Assembly (NCBI GenBank): GCA_963624095.1
Contig: CAVFNZ010000041.1
Coordinates: 1 to 18,588, forward strand
DNA: 18,588 nucleotides
Direction of reading: 5' to 3'
DNA from: Phocaeicola_A sp963624095
Lineage (GTDB): Bacteria; Bacteroidota; Bacteroidia; Bacteroidales; Bacteroidaceae
The position numbers and the translations under genes are program-made. The notes under the pieces were generated by a model. That model saw nothing but the letters and a program-made list of their open reading frames with translations. It was not told the DNA's origin and made no database searches. Positions 1-7,028 of the stretch are shown here, piece after piece (position 1 is the first letter of the stretch; the number at the start of each line of letters is the position of its first letter).

Positions 1-522
1 CAAACAAAAAAGATACTAAGCCCTATGCCCTACAAAGATACGAACATTTTTTCAGGGATTGGCAAGTTCTTCAAAGAAAAAGATGCCACAAGCGCAATGA
101 ACACAATAATGGACCTGACAGACGAACTCCATCTGTCGTGGAAGATACTCCTCGGCAATGAGAGCAGGTGCAACTGCCAGTGTGACACCTTCCGCCGCCT
201 CCTTCTGTCAGTACTCTTTTTTGTACCGACCAATCAGTACTGGCGTACCGACCAATCAGAACTGGAGTACCGAACGAACGGTACGGGCGTACCAACTGAA
301 CGGTACTGGGCATGCGACTATATGCCTTTGCCTGGTCATGCCATTGTCTTGTAACGACTGATTCTTTCGAGGCGGTGGAGTAAACATGCCCAACGTCTCC
401 CAAAAAGAAAAGAAGGCAAAAAAGAGGGACGGGCGGCGCGGCGGAGGCCGAAAACGGGGGCGACTGCAAAATAATTGATGCCATCGTGATACTATCCCGA
501 AAAAAAGTGGCATCTTTGCAAC
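1..522. other. Long intergenic region with no convincing gene
   Basis: No reading frame here looks like a real protein; the longer open frames overlap on both strands and have low-complexity, non-protein-like composition. Visible contents: a leftward -7-like box (CAAAGATA at 33-40, i.e. TATCTTTG on the minus strand), which suggests a minus-strand gene left of the window; a four-unit tandem repeat at 223-310; a purine-rich stretch at about 399-466; and CATCTTTG at 511-518, close to the TAnnTTTG -7 consensus and facing the first gene. An 11-bp inverted repeat (AAAGATGCCAC at 79-89, its complement at 507-517) brackets most of the region. A 30-codon, very basic frame at 386-478 is discussed as a finding and is not called a gene. 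Confidence 0.6.
223..310. repeat. 4 x 22-bp tandem repeat
   Basis: Four consecutive 22-bp units start at 223, 245, 267 and 289, each opening with GTACC. Units 1 and 2 are nearly identical (GTACCGACCAATCAG core) and units 3 and 4 have diverged. Unit junctions form short inverted repeats of the type GGTAC-N4-GTACC, perfect at 280-293, so each period can fold into a small hairpin. It lies in non-coding sequence upstream of the LysE-family gene. It has no CRISPR-like spacers, because the units abut directly. Confidence 0.85.
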
Positions 523-1182
523 ATGAATTGGTTAGAACAAGTATCACTGTTAGAATTTCTAATGAAGGGCTTCATCATCGGTGTAGTGGTTTCCGCACCG
601 CTCGGGCCTGTGGGGGTACTCTGCATACAACGGACATTGAACAAAGGTCGCGCCTATGGTTTCGTAACCGGACTGGGAGCGGCCTTGAGCGATATTATCT
701 ATGCCCTGATAACCGGATACGGCATGAGCTTCGTGTTCGACTTCATTCAGGCCAACATCTTTTACCTGCAGCTCATAGGCAGTGTCATGCTGTTGCTGTT
801 CGGTGTCTACACGTTCCGCAGCAATCCGGTCCGATCCATCCGTCCCGTGTCCGCCAGCAAGGGCACGCTCGTCCACAATTTCGTGACGGCTTTCTTCGTG
901 ACCCTCTCCAACCCGCTCATCATCTTCCTGTTCATCGGATTCTTCGCCCGCTTCGCTTTCGTGTTGCCGGAGATTCCCATCTATGAACAGACGTTGGGAT
1001 ACATCGCCATCATTACGGGAGCCGTTTCGTGGTGGTTCTGCATCACGTTCTTTGTCAATAAGATTCGTAACCGGTTCAACCTTAGGGGAATCTGGCTGCT
1101 CAACCGCATTATCGGGGTGGTCGTCATCATTCTCTCCCTGGCCGGTTTCTTCTGGACAATCACGGGTAACTCACTCTACTGA
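523..1182 (+). CDS. LysE/RhtB-family translocator
   Basis: This 219-aa integral membrane protein belongs to the LysE/RhtB exporter family, which pumps amino acids or related small molecules out across the inner membrane. The family signature sits near the N-terminus: VVVSAPLGPVGVLCIQRTL at about residues 21-39, with the conserved PxGP followed by a basic loop. About six hydrophobic segments follow, and the length is typical (200-220 aa). The substrate cannot be read from sequence. The ATG at 523 lies only about 5 nt after a -7-like box (CATCTTTG, 511-518), so if that box is used the message would be nearly leaderless. Met15 (ATG at 565), just before the first membrane segment, is an alternative start. 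The DUF4924 gene follows after 14 nt and is probably co-transcribed. Confidence 0.9.
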   Translation: MNWLEQVSLLEFLMKGFIIGVVVSAPLGPVGVLCIQRTLNKGRAYGFVTGLGAALSDIIYALITGYGMSFVFDFIQANIFYLQLIGSVMLLLFGVYTFRSNPVRSIRPVSASKGTLVHNFVTAFFVTLSNPLIIFLFIGFFARFAFVLPEIPIYEQTLGYIAIITGAVSWWFCITFFVNKIRNRFNLRGIWLLNRIIGVVVIILSLAGFFWTITGNSLY

Positions 1183-1196
1183 AAAACTGACTGGAT

Positions 1197-1748
1197 ATGT
1201 TTATAGCGGAACAGTTGAAAGAACGGAACGTGGCCGAATACCTATTATATATGTGGCAAGTGGAAGACCTCTTGCGCGCCAACGGCCTGGACATCGAAAG
1301 GATAAAGAAGACAATCGTCGAACCCTACCGGTTGGATGACGAGCGCAAGGCGAAACTTACCCGGTGGTATGAGGACCTGATCGACATGATGCATCTGGAG
1401 GGGGTGATGGAACAGGGACATCTGCAAATCAACAAGAACATTGTCCTGAAGCTGACCGACCTGCACCTGCAGTTGCTTCACTCGCCCAAAGTGCCCTATT
1501 ACGCGGCGGCCTACTACAAGGTGTTGCCTTACATCGTAGAGTTGCGGGCGAAGAACAGCCAGGCCGATGTGGCCGAACTGGAGGTTTGCTTCAATGCGCT
1601 CTACGGCGTGTTGTTGCTCCGGTTGCAGAAGAAAGAGGTGACGGAAGCCACTGCGAAAGCCGTGGAGGAAATCAGCAAGTTCATCTCCCTGCTGGCGAAC
1701 TATTACGAGAAAGATCGTAAGGGCGAACTGGACGATTTGTTGGAGTGA
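1197..1748 (+). CDS. DUF4924 family protein
   Basis: This 183-aa soluble, probably all-helical protein opens with MFIAEQLKERNVAEYLLYMW, which I recognise as the start of the Bacteroidetes family DUF4924. No enzymatic motif is visible. The sequence is rich in Leu, Glu, Lys and Tyr, has no signal peptide or membrane segment, and ends in an acidic tail (GELDDLLE). The biochemical function is unknown for the family. It starts 14 nt after the LysE-family gene, so the two probably form one transcript, which ends at hairpins before prfC. The family call comes from remembered N-terminal similarity rather than a profile search. Confidence 0.85.
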   Translation: MFIAEQLKERNVAEYLLYMWQVEDLLRANGLDIERIKKTIVEPYRLDDERKAKLTRWYEDLIDMMHLEGVMEQGHLQINKNIVLKLTDLHLQLLHSPKVPYYAAAYYKVLPYIVELRAKNSQADVAELEVCFNALYGVLLLRLQKKEVTEATAKAVEEISKFISLLANYYEKDRKGELDDLLE

Positions 1749-1770
1749 CGGTAGGCCGCTCCCGTGTAAA

Positions 1771-1788
1771 TCCTCCCGACGGGGAGGA
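1771..1788 (+). terminator. GC-rich hairpin after DUF4924 gene
   Basis: TCCTCCC (1771-1777) pairs perfectly with GGGAGGA (1782-1788) across a GACG tetraloop. It lies 23 nt after the DUF4924 stop codon. A purine-rich tract follows instead of a U-run, so it may be a processing or 3'-stability hairpin rather than a classic intrinsic terminator. Confidence 0.45.
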
Positions 1789-1826
1789 GCAAGAGAACAA
1801 GAACAAAGAACTTTTTTAAGATAAAC

Positions 1827-1855
1827 CCCTTTGCGTGAAAGGGATTCCTTTTTTA
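1827..1855 (+). terminator. Intrinsic-type terminator or attenuator just before prfC
   Basis: CCCTTT (1827-1832) pairs with AAAGGG (1838-1843) around loop GCGTG, and a T-rich run (ATTCCTTTTTTAG) follows directly. The T-run ends about 14 nt before the prfC start codon. It can end the LysE/DUF4924 transcript. If prfC is transcribed from further upstream, the same structure would lie inside its leader and could act as an attenuator. Confidence 0.5.
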
Positions 1856-1868
1856 GTAAGTTAGTAAT

Positions 1869-3434
1869 ATGAATGAGATAGAAAGAAGAAGGACTTTTGC
1901 GATTATCGCACACCCGGATGCGGGTAAAACGTCACTGACCGAGAAGCTCCTGTTGTTTGGCGGACAGATTCAAGTGGCCGGTGCCGTGAAGTCGAACAAG
2001 ATAAAAAAGACAGCCACATCGGACTGGATGGACATCGAGAAACAGAGAGGTATCTCCGTAACCACCTCCGTGATGGAGTTCGATTATCGCGACTACAAAA
2101 TCAATATCCTCGACACTCCGGGTCACCAGGACTTCGCCGAAGACACCTACCGCACCCTCACGGCCGTGGACAGTGTCATCATCGTGGTGGACGGTGCCAA
2201 GGGCGTGGAGGCGCAGACGCGCAAGCTGATGGAAGTTTGCCGCATGCGCAATACGCCGGTCATCATCTTCGTCAACAAGATGGACCGTGAGGCCAAAGAC
2301 CCCTTCGACCTCCTGGATGAACTGGAAGAGGAACTCGTCATCGGCGTGCGTCCCTTGACGTGGCCCATCGAGAGCGGCATCCGTTTCAAGGGTGTCTACA
2401 ATATCTATGAGCAGAGCCTGAATCTTTTCCAACCATCCAAACAGACGGTGACGGAGAAGGTGGCGGTGGACATCCACACCGACGAACTGGACAAGCACAT
2501 CGGAGCTCCTTTGGCCGAGAAACTGCGCAATGAGCTGGAACTGATTGAAGGGGTCTATCCCGAGTTCGACGTGCAGGCTTACCTGAAGGGAGAGCTGGCA
2601 CCGGTGTTCTTCGGCTCGGCCCTCAACAACTTCGGCGTGGAGGAGTTGCTCAACTGCTTTGTGGAGATAGCCCCTTGTCCGCGTCCGGTGACGGCCCTGG
2701 AACGTACCGTTGACCCGCAGGAGCCCAAGTTCACGGGCTTCGTCTTCAAGATAACGGCCAACATCGACCCCAACCATCGATCGTGCGTGGCCTTCTGCAA
2801 GATATGTTCCGGCAAGTTTACCCGCAACACGCCCTATTACCATGTGCGCCATGGCAAGACCATGCGTTTCTCGTCGCCCACGCAGTTCATGGCGCAACGC
2901 AAGACTACCGTCGACGAGGCTTGGGCGGGCGACATCATCGGTCTGCCGGACAACGGAACTTTCAAGATAGGTGACACGCTGACCGAAGGGGAGAACCTGC
3001 ACTTCAAGGGATTGCCGAGCTTCTCACCGGAGATGTTCAAGTACATCGAGAACGCCGACCCGATGAAGACCAAGCAACTCAACAAAGGCATTGACCAGTT
3101 GATGGACGAGGGCGTAGCCCAGCTGTTCGTCAACCAGTTCAACGGACGCAAGATTATCGGTACGGTGGGTCAGCTGCAGTTCGAAGTCATTCAGTACCGG
3201 CTCGAAAACGAATACAACGCGCTTTGCCGTTGGGAACCCATCAGCCTCTACAAGGCTTGTTGGATAGAGAGCGACGACGCGGACGAACTCGAAGCGTTCA
3301 AGAAGCGTAAGTATCAGTATATGGCGAAAGACCGTGACGGACGCGATGTGTTCCTGGCCGACAGCAACTATGTGCTGCAGATGGCTCAGATGGACTTCAA
3401 ACACATCAAGTTCCACTTTACCAGTGAATTTTAA
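1869..3434 (+). CDS. prfC: Peptide chain release factor 3 (RF3)
   Basis: RF3 is the translational GTPase that recycles class I release factors (RF1/RF2) from the ribosome after termination. The 521-aa length matches the family (E. coli about 529). GTPase motifs are intact: the P-loop AHPDAGKTS at residues 14-22, the switch II motif DTPGH at 82-86, and NKMD at 136-139. The switch I region includes QRGISVTTSVMEF, typical of RF3. The C-terminal part holds the RF3-specific domains (FVNQFNGRKIIGTVGQLQFEV region). The start ATG gives a standard short N-terminus before the G domain. It heads a compact plus-strand run with a threonylcarbamoyl-AMP synthase, a CLC protein and Fmt, and so sits in a translation-related operon. 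Confidence 0.97.
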   Translation: MNEIERRRTFAIIAHPDAGKTSLTEKLLLFGGQIQVAGAVKSNKIKKTATSDWMDIEKQRGISVTTSVMEFDYRDYKINILDTPGHQDFAEDTYRTLTAVDSVIIVVDGAKGVEAQTRKLMEVCRMRNTPVIIFVNKMDREAKDPFDLLDELEEELVIGVRPLTWPIESGIRFKGVYNIYEQSLNLFQPSKQTVTEKVAVDIHTDELDKHIGAPLAEKLRNELELIEGVYPEFDVQAYLKGELAPVFFGSALNNFGVEELLNCFVEIAPCPRPVTALERTVDPQEPKFTGFVFKITANIDPNHRSCVAFCKICSGKFTRNTPYYHVRHGKTMRFSSPTQFMAQRKTTVDEAWAGDIIGLPDNGTFKIGDTLTEGENLHFKGLPSFSPEMFKYIENADPMKTKQLNKGIDQLMDEGVAQLFVNQFNGRKIIGTVGQLQFEVIQYRLENEYNALCRWEPISLYKACWIESDDADELEAFKKRKYQYMAKDRDGRDVFLADSNYVLQMAQMDFKHIKFHFTSEF

Positions 3435-3457
3435 TAAAGCATACAGGAGGAACAGTG

Positions 3458-4036
3458 ATGCAAAACGAACGGATGAACGAAGATATCAAGCGCGCCATTG
3501 AGGTGATGCAGCAAGGTGGTGTCATCCTCTATCCCACCGATACGATATGGGGAATAGGATGCGACGCTACCAACGAAGAAGCGGTGAAACGCGTGTACGA
3601 GATAAAGAAACGGTCGGACAGCAAGGCCATGTTGGTGCTGGTGGATTCCGAGGCCAAGGTGGAGTCCTATGTGAAGGACGTGCCCCTGGTGGCATGGGAC
3701 TTGATGGAACTGAGCACCAAACCCTTGACGGTAATCTTCGACGGGGCGCGCAACCTGGCTCCGAACCTGTTGGCCGAAGACGGCAGCGTGGGCATACGCA
3801 TCACCAAGGAGGAGTTCTCCCGGCAGCTCTGCATGCGTTTCAAGAAAGCCGTTGTCTCCACTTCCGCCAACATCAGCGGTCAACCCTCGCCGGCCAACTT
3901 CAGCGAGATATCCGATGAAGTGAAGCAGGCGGTGGACTACATCGTGCAGTATCGGCAGAATGAGAAAAGCCGTCCCAAACCATCGGGAATCATCAAGTTG
4001 GGGTCGGACTGTTCAGTGAAAGTCATCAGGGAGTAA
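3458..4036 (+). CDS. tsaC: L-threonylcarbamoyladenylate synthase (Sua5/YrdC family)
   Basis: Family members make threonylcarbamoyl-AMP from threonine, bicarbonate and ATP, the first step of t6A modification at position 37 of ANN-decoding tRNAs. The 192-aa length is that of the short, single-domain TsaC form, without the C-terminal Sua5 domain. Visible motifs are YPTDTIWGIGCDA (about 27-39), the basic KKRSDSKAM segment that matches the KxR substrate-binding loop, and STSANISG near residue 135. An AGGAGG site (3445-3450), unusually strong for this organism type, lies 7 nt before the ATG at 3458; a GTG at 3455 is in frame but too close. The gene follows prfC by about 20 nt. The KxR and STSAN motifs favour TsaC over the paralogue YciO, but separating them with certainty needs a family tree. 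Confidence 0.9.
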   Translation: MQNERMNEDIKRAIEVMQQGGVILYPTDTIWGIGCDATNEEAVKRVYEIKKRSDSKAMLVLVDSEAKVESYVKDVPLVAWDLMELSTKPLTVIFDGARNLAPNLLAEDGSVGIRITKEEFSRQLCMRFKKAVVSTSANISGQPSPANFSEISDEVKQAVDYIVQYRQNEKSRPKPSGIIKLGSDCSVKVIRE

Positions 4037-4063
4037 TGGTTTAGCAGTGGTGTTTGTTACGGA

Positions 4064-5860
4064 ATGGAAGCTACGGAAGAGAAATTAAACTGGCTGCAAG
4101 GTTTCATACGTTGGCGTGACGAGCATGTCAGCGAGAAGCAGTTCATCCTGCTGCTGAGTTTCGTGGTGGGTATCCTCACCGCCTTGGCGGCTTTGGTGCT
4201 GAAGTACATCATCCATTGGATAGAGTTCTTCTTGACGGACAACTTTGACGTGACGGGGGCCAACTGGCTCTACATGATTTACCCCGTAGTGGGTATCTTC
4301 CTCACGGGCTTGTTTGTCCGCAACATCGTGAGGGATGACATCAGCCACGGTGTCACCAAGATTCTCTACGCCATCTCCCGTAAACAATGCCGCATCAAGA
4401 AACATAACGTCTGGTCGTCCGTGTTGGCGAGTGCCATCACCATCGGCTTTGGCGGTTCGGTAGGGGCGGAGGCACCTATCGTGCTTACCGGTTCCGCCAT
4501 CGGCAGCAACTTGGGACAGGCGTTCAAGATGGAACCGAAGACGCTGATGCTGTTGGTCGGTTGCGGTGCGGCCGGTGCCGTGGCAGGCATCTTCAAGGCC
4601 CCCATCGCCGGCTTGGTGTTTACCCTGGAGGTGCTGATGATTGACATGACCATGTCGTCGCTGTTGCCTCTGCTGGTCACCTGCGTGACGGCGGCCACCG
4701 TCTCTTACATCACTTCCGGCACGGAGGCGATGTTCCGTTTCCATCTGGACAATCCCTTCGTGATGGAGCGTATCCCGTACGCCATCCTGATGGGTATCGC
4801 CTGTGGACTGGTGTCGCTCTACTTCACGCGTACCATGGACAAGATAGAGGATGTGTTCCGAAAATATTCCAACCCATACACCAAACTGCTGATAGGCGGC
4901 GTGATGTTGAGCGTGCTCATCTTCCTGTTCCCGCCGCTCTACGGCGAGGGTTACAACACCATCGGCCTGTTGCTCAACGGCACCTCTTTGGAGGATTGGA
5001 ACCAGGTGCTCGACAATTCGTTCTTCTACGGCCATGGCCAACTGCTGTTGGTCTATCTGGCTCTGATTATCCTGTTCAAGGTCTTCGCGTCGAGTGCCAC
5101 CAACGGTGGCGGCGGTTGCGGCGGTATCTTTGCCCCCAGCCTCTTCTTGGGCTGCATCACCGGCTTCATCTTCGCGCGCTTCTGCAACCAGTTCGACTTG
5201 GGAGTCTACATTCCCGAGAAGAACTTCGCCTTGCTCGGTATGGCGGGGGTGATGTCGGGTGTCATGCACGCGCCGTTGACCGGCATCTTCCTCATTGCGG
5301 AACTGACCGGAGGCTACGACCTCTTCCTCGCGTTGATGATTGTGTCCGTCAGCGCCTATCTGACCATCATCGTGTTTGAGCCTCACAGCATCTATTCGAT
5401 GCGGCTGGCCAAGAAGGGACAACTCATCACCCACCACAAGGACAAGGCCGTGCTTACGCTGATGAAGACGGAGAGCGTGGTAGAGACCAACTTCACGACC
5501 GTCACTCCCGACATGGATTTGGGAAAGATGGTGCAGGTGGTCTCCAAGTCCAAGCGCAATGTCTTCCCGGTTGTCAATAAGGAGGGAGCGTTGTTGGGTG
5601 TCGTCCTGCTGGATGATATCCGCAACATCATGTTCCGTCAGGAGCTTTATCATCGTTTCACGGTAGACAAGTTCATGGTATCCGCTCCGGCCCGGCTGAA
5701 CATCAACGACTCCATGGATGCGGTGATGTCGAAGTTTGACGCTACGGGGGCTTGGAATCTCCCGGTGGTGGACGATGACGGCAAGTACTTGGGCTTTGTT
5801 TCCAAATCAAAGATATTCAATACGTACAGACAAGTGTTGGTCGACTATTCGGCCGAATAA
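4064..5860 (+). CDS. CLC-family chloride channel/transporter with CBS domains
   Basis: This 598-aa inner-membrane protein has a CLC core (about residues 25-440) followed by two cytosolic CBS domains (about 455-590) that may bind adenine nucleotides. The external gating glutamate motif is present as GSVGAEAP (Glu136), and the anion-site motif as GGIFAPSLF near residue 350. The SGIP motif region reads SHGVTK instead of GSGIP. At the position aligned with the E. coli ClcA internal 'proton glutamate' (E203) the sequence is FTLEVLM, with valine at 190; that feature is associated with channel-type CLCs rather than H+-coupled antiporters. The transport mode is therefore uncertain. The gene lies 27 nt after the TsaC-like gene and 13 nt before fmt, inside a translation operon, so co-expression is likely although the functional link is not obvious. 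Confidence 0.95.
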   Translation: MEATEEKLNWLQGFIRWRDEHVSEKQFILLLSFVVGILTALAALVLKYIIHWIEFFLTDNFDVTGANWLYMIYPVVGIFLTGLFVRNIVRDDISHGVTKILYAISRKQCRIKKHNVWSSVLASAITIGFGGSVGAEAPIVLTGSAIGSNLGQAFKMEPKTLMLLVGCGAAGAVAGIFKAPIAGLVFTLEVLMIDMTMSSLLPLLVTCVTAATVSYITSGTEAMFRFHLDNPFVMERIPYAILMGIACGLVSLYFTRTMDKIEDVFRKYSNPYTKLLIGGVMLSVLIFLFPPLYGEGYNTIGLLLNGTSLEDWNQVLDNSFFYGHGQLLLVYLALIILFKVFASSATNGGGGCGGIFAPSLFLGCITGFIFARFCNQFDLGVYIPEKNFALLGMAGVMSGVMHAPLTGIFLIAELTGGYDLFLALMIVSVSAYLTIIVFEPHSIYSMRLAKKGQLITHHKDKAVLTLMKTESVVETNFTTVTPDMDLGKMVQVVSKSKRNVFPVVNKEGALLGVVLLDDIRNIMFRQELYHRFTVDKFMVSAPARLNINDSMDAVMSKFDATGAWNLPVVDDDGKYLGFVSKSKIFNTYRQVLVDYSAE

Positions 5861-5873
5861 ATCAGGTTTGACA

Positions 5874-6854
5874 ATGGAAAAGAAAGATTTACGCATCGTG
5901 TATATGGGTACGCCGGACTTCGCGGTGGAGAGCCTGCGGGCCTTGGTGGAAGGAGGGTATAACATCGTGGCGGTGGTTACCATGCCGGACAAGTCCGTCG
6001 GTCGCCACGGCAGTGTGCTCCAACCCTCACCGGTAAAGCAATACGCCGTCGCCAACGGACTGAAGGTGCTGCAACCCGTCAATCTCAAGGATGAGGCTTT
6101 CGTAGAAGAGTTGCGCGGCTTGAAGGCGGACCTCCAGATTGTGGTAGCCTTCCGCATGTTGCCGGAAGTGGTATGGAACATGCCTCCTATGGGAACCTTC
6201 AATCTGCACGCTTCGTTGCTCCCGCAGTATCGGGGAGCTGCCCCCATCAATTGGGCGGTCATCAACGGAGAGACGGAGACGGGTATCACGACGTTCTTTC
6301 TGAAACATGAGATAGATACCGGTGAGATTATCCAGCAGGTGCGCATCCCTATCGCCGATACCGACAACGTAGGTGTCGTACACGATAAATTGATGGTGCT
6401 GGGTGCCCGGTTGGTAGTGGAGACGGTCGACAACATCCTGCTCGGCAAGGTGCATCCCGTTCCCCAGGAACAGCTGATGGGTGCCGGTGCGGAACTTCGT
6501 CCTGCCCCGAAAATCTTCAAAGAGACTTGTCGCGTCGACTGGACCAAACCCTTGAAGCAGGTGTACGATTTTGTACGCGGACTCTCGCCTTATCCCGCCG
6601 CATGGTGCGAACTGGTGAGGGAGGCCGACGGGAACCGTCAAGCATTGAAGGTGTATGTGGCGGAGAAACTTTTCCAACCGCATCAGTTCAAGGCCGGCCA
6701 GGTCGTATCCGACGGGAAGACTTACTTGCGGGTGGCCGTAGCGGATGGCTTCCTGGATATCAAGGAACTCCAGCTGGCCGGCAAGAAACGTATGCCTGTC
6801 ACTGACTTCTTGAGGGGCTTCAAGGTACTGGAGGCTTCTTACACCTGTTGTTGA
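5874..6854 (+). CDS. fmt: Methionyl-tRNA formyltransferase
   Basis: Fmt transfers a formyl group from 10-formyl-tetrahydrofolate to initiator Met-tRNA. The 326-aa protein starts MEKKDLRIVYMGTPDFAVES, the standard N-terminus. The catalytic triad positions are intact: Asn110 and His112 in NLHASLLPQYRGAAPINW, and Asp148 in HEIDTGEI. The C-terminal tRNA-binding domain (about 210-320) is complete. An in-frame ATG at 5736 would add 46 residues that overlap the CLC coding sequence in another frame and match nothing, so 5874 was chosen. It is the last gene of the plus-strand operon; a convergent gene and a hairpin follow. Confidence 0.97.
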   Translation: MEKKDLRIVYMGTPDFAVESLRALVEGGYNIVAVVTMPDKSVGRHGSVLQPSPVKQYAVANGLKVLQPVNLKDEAFVEELRGLKADLQIVVAFRMLPEVVWNMPPMGTFNLHASLLPQYRGAAPINWAVINGETETGITTFFLKHEIDTGEIIQQVRIPIADTDNVGVVHDKLMVLGARLVVETVDNILLGKVHPVPQEQLMGAGAELRPAPKIFKETCRVDWTKPLKQVYDFVRGLSPYPAAWCELVREADGNRQALKVYVAEKLFQPHQFKAGQVVSDGKTYLRVAVADGFLDIKELQLAGKKRMPVTDFLRGFKVLEASYTCC

Positions 6855-6962
6855 CCCCCTCTTCCTGAAGTCAGCCCGTAAGCCCGATGGCGATTATTCG
6901 GATAGTTGAACGTAAACCAACGTAGACCCAAAAATAGAAGGCGTTACTCTTCCTTATACAAA

Positions 6963-7006
6963 GTAACGGGCTGCTTCGTGAGTCAATCACCGAAACAGCC
7001 CGCTAC
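6963..7006. terminator. Bidirectional hairpin between fmt and DUF4270 gene
   Basis: The 16-nt arms at 6963-6978 and 6991-7006 (core CGGGCTG / CAGCCCG) pair with two mismatches around a 12-nt loop. They lie in the 174-nt gap between two convergent genes, so the hairpin can end transcription from both. The plus-strand sequence after it is AT-rich (CTTATTATATATAG). Nothing else gene-like is seen in the gap. Confidence 0.6.
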
Positions 7007-7028
7007 CTTATTATATATAGGTGACTTT

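Noticed and set aside
223..310. CRISPR array reading of the 22-bp repeats
   Set aside because: The units abut without spacers and no cas gene is present.
25..547. Several overlapping frames on both strands in the first 550 nt
   Set aside because: They overlap one another and run through the tandem repeat, with cysteine/serine/arginine-rich sequence unlike any protein; treated as non-coding.
1932..3002. A 356-codon minus-strand frame opposite prfC
   Set aside because: It is explained by codon usage of prfC; there is no family resemblance, promoter or spacing that suggests a gene.
4085..5653. A 522-codon open frame on the minus strand, antisense to the CLC gene
   Set aside because: It is His/Gln/Asp-rich with no recognisable fold, and it lies wholly opposite a clearly conserved gene; typical of codon-bias shadows in GC-rich coding DNA.
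5736..5873. N-terminal extension of fmt
   Set aside because: It overlaps the end of the CLC gene in another frame, and MEKKDLRIVYMGTPDF at 5874 is the standard Fmt start.
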